Positions 59,856 to 64,000 of a DNA stretch of 64,000 nucleotides are shown in pieces (positions within the stretch are counted from its first letter, which is position 1; every line of letters starts with the position of its first letter). The stretch is from Pseudomonas moorei. GTDB lineage: Bacteria; Pseudomonadota; Gammaproteobacteria; Pseudomonadales; Pseudomonadaceae. The notes beneath the pieces are model-generated. The model saw nothing but the letters and a program-made list of their open reading frames with translations, was not told where the DNA came from and made no database searches. Location: contig NZ_VZPP01000011.1 of assembly GCF_008801475.1 (NCBI RefSeq), positions 124,001 through 188,000 on the forward strand, given 5' to 3'. The position numbers and the translations under genes were made by a program.

Positions 59856-62462
59856 ATGCACGAACAATATCAGCCCCGTGAAATCGAAGCCGCCGCCCAG
59901 TCGTTCTGGGACGAGCAAAAGTCCTTTGAAGTCAGTGAACAGCCAGGCAAGGAGACCTACTACTGCCTGTCGATGTTCCCTTACCCCAGCGGCAAGCTAC
60001 ACATGGGGCACGTGCGCAACTACACCATCGGCGACGTGATCTCCCGCTATCAGCGCATGCAAGGCAAGAACGTCCTGCAACCCATGGGTTGGGACGCCTT
60101 CGGCATGCCGGCGGAAAACGCCGCGATGAAGAACAACGTAGCGCCCGCCAAGTGGACCTACGAAAACATCGCCTACATGAAAAGCCAGCTGCGCAGCCTG
60201 GGCCTGGCGGTGGACTGGTCGCGTGAAGTGACCACCTGCAAGCCTGATTACTACCGCTGGGAACAATGGCTGTTCACTCGCCTGTTCGAAAAAGGTGTGA
60301 TCTACAAAAAGAGCGGTACCGTGAACTGGGACCCAGTCGACCAGACCGTTCTGGCCAACGAGCAGGTGATCGACGGTCGCGGCTGGCGCTCCGGCGCGCT
60401 GATCGAGAAGCGCGAAATCCCGATGTACTACTTCAAGATCACCGCCTACGCGGATGAGCTGCTGGATAGCCTCGACGAACTGACTGGCTGGCCTGAACAG
60501 GTCAAGACCATGCAGCGCAACTGGATCGGCAAATCCCGCGGCATGGAAGTGCAGTTCCCGTACAACGTCGATTCCATTGGCGAAGCCGGCACACTGAAAG
60601 TCTTCACCACCCGTCCGGACACCCTGATGGGCGCGACCTATGTCGCCGTGGCCGCCGAGCACCACCTGGCCACCCTGGCCGCGAAGAACAATCCTGAGCT
60701 GCAAGCGTTCATCGCTGAATGCAAGGGCGGCAGCGTCGCCGAAGCCGACGTCGCCACCCAGGAGAAAAAAGGCGTACCGACCGGCCTGTTCGTCGAACAC
60801 CCGCTGACCGGTGAAAAGCTGCCGGTCTGGGTCGCCAACTACGTGCTGATGCACTACGGCGATGGCGCGGTCATGGCCGTTCCAGCCCACGACGAACGCG
60901 ATTTCGAGTTCGCCCACAAGTACAACCTGCCGGTCAAATCCGTGGTGCGCACCAGCTCCGGTGACGTCAACCCGGCACCATGGCAGGACGCCTACGGTGA
61001 ACACGGCACGCTGATCAATTCCGGCGAGTTCGACGGCCTCGACTTCGCCGGCGCCTTCGACGCCATCGAAGTGGCGCTGATCAAGAAAAACCTTGGTGCC
61101 TCGCGCACCCAGTTCCGCCTGCGCGACTGGGGCATCAGCCGTCAGCGCTACTGGGGCTGCCCGATCCCGATCATCCACTGCGACACCTGCGGTGACGTGC
61201 CTGTACCGGAAGATCAACTGCCTGTCGTGCTGCCGGAAGACGTCGTACCCGATGGCGCCGGCTCGCCACTGGCGCGCATGCCCGAGTTCTACGAGTGCAG
61301 CTGCCCGAAATGCGGTAAGCCTGCCAAGCGTGAAACCGACACCATGGACACCTTCGTCGAGTCCTCGTGGTACTACGCCCGCTACGCTTCGCCGCACTTT
61401 GAAGGTGGCCTGGTAGAAAAATCCGCTGCCGACCACTGGTTGCCGGTGGACCAGTACATCGGCGGCATCGAACACGCGATTCTTCACCTGCTCTATGCGC
61501 GCTTCTTCCACAAGCTGATGCGCGACGAAGGCCTGGTGAGCTCCAACGAGCCGTTCAAGAACCTGCTGACCCAGGGCATGGTGATCGCCGAGACTTACTA
61601 TCGTCGCGAAGCCAACGGTGCCTACACCTGGTTTAACCCGGCGGATGTCGAACTCGAACGCGACAGCAAGGCCAAGGTCATCAGCGCCAAGCTGATCGCA
61701 GACGGCCTGCCGGTGGAAATCGGCGGCACAGAGAAGATGGCCAAGTCCAAGAACAACGGCGTTGACCCACAGTCGATGATTGACCAGTTCGGCGCAGACA
61801 CCTGCCGCCTGTTCATGATGTTCGCCTCGCCACCTGACATGAGCGCGGAATGGTCCGACTCCGGCGTGGAAGGCTCGCACCGCTTCCTCAAGCGCGTCTG
61901 GCGTCTGGCTCAGGCGCACGTCGTTCAGGGCCTGCCGGGCAAGCTGGATGTCGCCAGCCTGAACGACGAGCAGAAAGCCGTCCGCCGCTCGATCCACCAG
62001 GCCATCAAGCAGGCCAGCCACGACGTCGGGCAGAACCACAAATTCAACACCGCCATCGCCCAGGTGATGACGCTGATGAACGTGCTGGAAAAAGCCCCGC
62101 AAGGCACCGAGCAGGATCGCGCACTGGTTCAGGAAGGCCTGGAAACCGTGACCCTGTTGCTGGCTCCGATCACCCCGCACATCAGTCACGAGCTGTGGAA
62201 TCAACTGGGTCACGCCGACCCGGTGATCGACGCCGCCTGGCCGGTACTGGACGAGAGCGCACTGGTGCAGGACAGTTTGCAACTGGTGATCCAGGTCAAC
62301 GGCAAACTGCGTGGCCATATCGAAATGCCGGCCAGCGCCAGCCGCGAAGAAGTCGAAGCTGCCGCACGGGCCAACGAGAATGTGCTGCGTTTTGTCGACG
62401 GTCTGACCATTCGTAAAGTGATCGTGGTGCCCGGGAAACTGGTCAACATCGTCGCCAGCTAA
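59856..62462 (+). CDS. leuS: Leucyl-tRNA synthetase
   Basis: Class I synthetase of 868 residues. HIGH appears as HMGH (GKLHMGHVRN) and KMSKS as KMAKS (TEKMAKSKNNG). The CP1 editing domain (about 220-420) has TTRPDTLMGATYVAVAAEH, and a C-terminal domain closes the protein. The ATG 59856 opens the family start MHEQYQPREIE. The 280-bp gap before it holds no other gene that I can see. Confidence 0.98.
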   Translation: MHEQYQPREIEAAAQSFWDEQKSFEVSEQPGKETYYCLSMFPYPSGKLHMGHVRNYTIGDVISRYQRMQGKNVLQPMGWDAFGMPAENAAMKNNVAPAKWTYENIAYMKSQLRSLGLAVDWSREVTTCKPDYYRWEQWLFTRLFEKGVIYKKSGTVNWDPVDQTVLANEQVIDGRGWRSGALIEKREIPMYYFKITAYADELLDSLDELTGWPEQVKTMQRNWIGKSRGMEVQFPYNVDSIGEAGTLKVFTTRPDTLMGATYVAVAAEHHLATLAAKNNPELQAFIAECKGGSVAEADVATQEKKGVPTGLFVEHPLTGEKLPVWVANYVLMHYGDGAVMAVPAHDERDFEFAHKYNLPVKSVVRTSSGDVNPAPWQDAYGEHGTLINSGEFDGLDFAGAFDAIEVALIKKNLGASRTQFRLRDWGISRQRYWGCPIPIIHCDTCGDVPVPEDQLPVVLPEDVVPDGAGSPLARMPEFYECSCPKCGKPAKRETDTMDTFVESSWYYARYASPHFEGGLVEKSAADHWLPVDQYIGGIEHAILHLLYARFFHKLMRDEGLVSSNEPFKNLLTQGMVIAETYYRREANGAYTWFNPADVELERDSKAKVISAKLIADGLPVEIGGTEKMAKSKNNGVDPQSMIDQFGADTCRLFMMFASPPDMSAEWSDSGVEGSHRFLKRVWRLAQAHVVQGLPGKLDVASLNDEQKAVRRSIHQAIKQASHDVGQNHKFNTAIAQVMTLMNVLEKAPQGTEQDRALVQEGLETVTLLLAPITPHISHELWNQLGHADPVIDAAWPVLDESALVQDSLQLVIQVNGKLRGHIEMPASASREEVEAAARANENVLRFVDGLTIRKVIVVPGKLVNIVAS

Positions 62463-62470
62463 TTGGACCA

Positions 62471-62493
62471 GGCGCCAGGTCATGCCTGGCGCC
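62471..62493 (+). other. Hairpin after leuS
   Basis: Nine-bp stem GGCGCCAGG with CCTGGCGCC and loop TCATG, 8 bp after the stop. No T-run follows, so it is more likely a 3' stability hairpin than a terminator. Confidence 0.5.
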
Positions 62494-62550
62494 GCGTAAA
62501 ACCTTTCGGGCCGCATGATCGGCCCACGTGGTTTCAAGGGGAGCAACACA

Positions 62551-63156
62551 ATGATCAAACGCAATTTGCTGGTGATGGGCCTTGCGGTCCTGCTGAGCGC
62601 CTGCGGTTTCCAGCTGCGCGGCACCGGTACTACAGAACTGGCGATCAAGGAGCTCGATCTGAGCGCGCGCAACGCGTACGGCGAAACCGTGACGCAATTG
62701 CGCCAGGTGCTGGAAAGCAGCGGCGTCAAGGTCTACACCGGTGCACCTTATAAACTGGTGCTGACCGATGAGCAGGAAAGCCAGCGCATCCTCAGTTACG
62801 CCGGTGCCGGTCGTACTGGCGAGTACCAGGTGACCACAGTCCTCAATTACGACATCCGTGGCCAGAACAACCTGGATCTGTTGAGCGACAAACTTGAAGT
62901 ACAGAAAATCTTCATCCACGACGGCAACAACCTGGTGGGCTCTGACCAGGAAGCTGCAACTGCACGGGGCGAAACCCGTCGCGAGTTGATTCAGCGCATG
63001 ATCCTGCGCCTGCAACAACTGACCCCGGCCCAGCTCGATCAGTTGCAGCAGACTGCCAATGCCAGGGCCAAGGCTGAAGCCGCGGCGCTGGAAGCGGCGC
63101 AGAAGGCTGAAGCGGAAACACCGCGTCAGTCGCCTGTTGAACTGCCGAAGCAGTAA
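62551..63156 (+). CDS. lptE: LPS-assembly lipoprotein LptE
   Basis: Outer-membrane lipoprotein that plugs LptD for LPS export. The 201-residue protein has the lipobox LLSAC (Cys at 19) after MIKRNLLVMGLAV and the mature FQLRGTGTTELAIKELDL start. The C-terminal part is Ala/Gln/Glu-rich. The ATG follows AGGGGAG. It forms leuS-lptE-holA. Confidence 0.95.
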   Translation: MIKRNLLVMGLAVLLSACGFQLRGTGTTELAIKELDLSARNAYGETVTQLRQVLESSGVKVYTGAPYKLVLTDEQESQRILSYAGAGRTGEYQVTTVLNYDIRGQNNLDLLSDKLEVQKIFIHDGNNLVGSDQEAATARGETRRELIQRMILRLQQLTPAQLDQLQQTANARAKAEAAALEAAQKAEAETPRQSPVELPKQ

Positions 63157-63163
63157 GACTTAC

Positions 63164-63185
63164 GGGGCGTTCAAACGCCCCGTTT
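63164..63185 (+). terminator. Weak terminator or attenuator between lptE and holA
   Basis: Stem GGGGCGTT with AACGCCCC, loop CA, then only GTTT. It is 7 bp after lptE and 11 bp before holA and may reduce read-through to holA. Confidence 0.55.
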
Positions 63186-63195
63186 GCCCTCGCCT

Positions 63196-64000
63196 ATGAA
63201 ACTCGCCCCCGCTCAACTCGGCAAACACCTGCAAGGTGCCCTCGCGCCGGTCTACGTCATCAGTGGCGATGACCCCTTGCTGTGTCAGGAAGCCGCCGAC
63301 GCGATCCGCGCCGCCGCTCGCCAGCAAGGTTTCGATGAACGCCAGGTTTTTGCCGCCGATGCCAGTTTCGACTGGGGTACGCTGCTGCAAGCCGGCGCCA
63401 GCATGTCGTTGTTCGCCGAAAAGCGCCTGTTGGAACTGCGTCTGCCCTCCGGCAAACCTGGCGACAAAGGTGCCGCCGCACTCATCGAGTACTGCTCGCG
63501 ACCGGCCGAAGACACGCTGCTTCTGATCAGCCTGCCAAAGCTGGATGGCAGCGCGCAGAAAACCAAGTGGGGCAAGGCCCTGGTCGAAGGTCAGCAAACC
63601 CAGTTCGTGCAGATCTGGCCGGTGGATGTCAGCCAGCTGCCGAGCTGGATCCGTCAGCGCCTGTCCCAGGCCGGGCTTTCCGCCAGCCAGGACGCGGTCG
63701 AGCTGATTGCTGCACGGGTCGAAGGCAACCTGCTGGCCGCCGCCCAGGAAATCGAAAAGCTCAAGCTGATGGCCGAAGGCGGCCAGATCACCATCGAAAC
63801 CGTGCAGGCAGCGGTGGCCGACAGTGCGCGCTTCGATGTCTTCGGCCTGACTGATGCGATTCTCAACGGTGAAGCCGCCCATGCCCTGCGCATGCTCGAA
63901 GGGTTGCGCGGGGAAGGTGTCGAACCGCCGGTCATTCTCTGGGCGCTGGCCCGGGAGCTGCGCCTGCTGGCCAATATCTCATTGCAATACAGCCAGGGAA
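63196..64000 (+). CDS. holA: DNA polymerase III delta subunit, 3' end outside the window
   Basis: Clamp-loader delta subunit, which opens the beta clamp. The visible 268 codons show the delta-subunit start APVYVISGDDPLLCQEAADAIR, SLFAEKRLLELRLPSGKPG, and LAAAQEIEKLKLM. The gene continues beyond base 64000. No strong ribosome-binding site precedes it. It lies downstream of lptE, as usual for Pseudomonas. Confidence 0.95.
   Translation, partial: MKLAPAQLGKHLQGALAPVYVISGDDPLLCQEAADAIRAAARQQGFDERQVFAADASFDWGTLLQAGASMSLFAEKRLLELRLPSGKPGDKGAAALIEYCSRPAEDTLLLISLPKLDGSAQKTKWGKALVEGQQTQFVQIWPVDVSQLPSWIRQRLSQAGLSASQDAVELIAARVEGNLLAAAQEIEKLKLMAEGGQITIETVQAAVADSARFDVFGLTDAILNGEAAHALRMLEGLRGEGVEPPVILWALARELRLLANISLQYSQG

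Noticed and set aside
59997..62729. 910-codon frame antisense to leuS
   Set aside because: Long antisense frames are common in GC-rich DNA; the translation has no recognisable domain and mirrors a clearly real gene. The same holds for long frames opposite hrpB, amn and hemL.

Overview
The window is high-GC chromosomal DNA whose gene content and repeats fit the Pseudomonas fluorescens complex. The strongest indicators are the block phoH-ybeY-corC-lnt-(ydcF-like)-small ORF-leuS-lptE-holA in the order known from Pseudomonas chromosomes, the QuiC-type fused dehydroshikimate dehydratase, and about twenty REP/REPIN palindromes of the families typical of this group. I see no prophage, plasmid gene, transposase, tRNA, rRNA or CRISPR array. 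Most genes are ordinary chromosomal genes.

Layout. 1-7 kb: a quinate/shikimate catabolic locus (shikimate dehydrogenase-type enzyme cut by the window edge, TetR regulator, quiC, MFS transporter) followed by a chemoreceptor. 7-13.6 kb: an EamA transporter, then a group that looks like one IclR-controlled regulon. It holds a stand-alone TIM-barrel protein with the same metal-ligand set as QuiC, a Gfo/Idh/MocA dehydrogenase, IclR, a flavoprotein resembling 3-ketosteroid dehydrogenases, and an aldo/keto reductase. 13.8-18.9 kb: YpfJ metallopeptidase, secreted hydrolase, HAD phosphatase, TesB, GNAT and an HDAC-family deacylase. 18.9-19.7 kb: a 259-bp tandem repeat carrying DnaA-box matches and REPINs.

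19.7-28.2 kb: flavoprotein, RhlE, YedA-like exporter with a divergent Lrp regulator, DEDDh exonuclease, NYN protein, DUF2076 protein, YciC-like membrane protein and an EEP-family hydrolase. 28.2-35.3 kb: an amine-catabolism locus with a TauABC/SsuABC-type ABC transporter, class III aminotransferase, aldehyde dehydrogenase and LysR regulator. Its two transcription units share a 72-bp upstream sequence. 35.4-48.4 kb: HrpB, lipoprotein, cation efflux protein, DUF6515 protein, Lrp, DUF2788, RluE, AMP nucleosidase, AidB-like acyl-CoA dehydrogenase and a 7TMR-DISM hybrid kinase. 48.8-52.7 kb: thiD-thiE-hemL, Sel1 protein, DUF1820. 52.9-64 kb: miaB, phoH-ybeY-corC-lnt, then leuS-lptE-holA; holA runs off the right edge.

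Best leads, in order: (1) the IclR group, where TGGAA-N5-TTCCA-type sites and an identical AACAATAA motif lie in front of both enzyme operons, and the enzymes suggest metabolism of a cyclic (hydroaromatic) compound; (2) the shared 72-bp promoter module of the amine locus; (3) the 259-bp triplication behind the HDAC-like gene; (4) two minus-strand terminators with no annotated gene in front of them. Everything rests on reading the sequence; no database search was possible.
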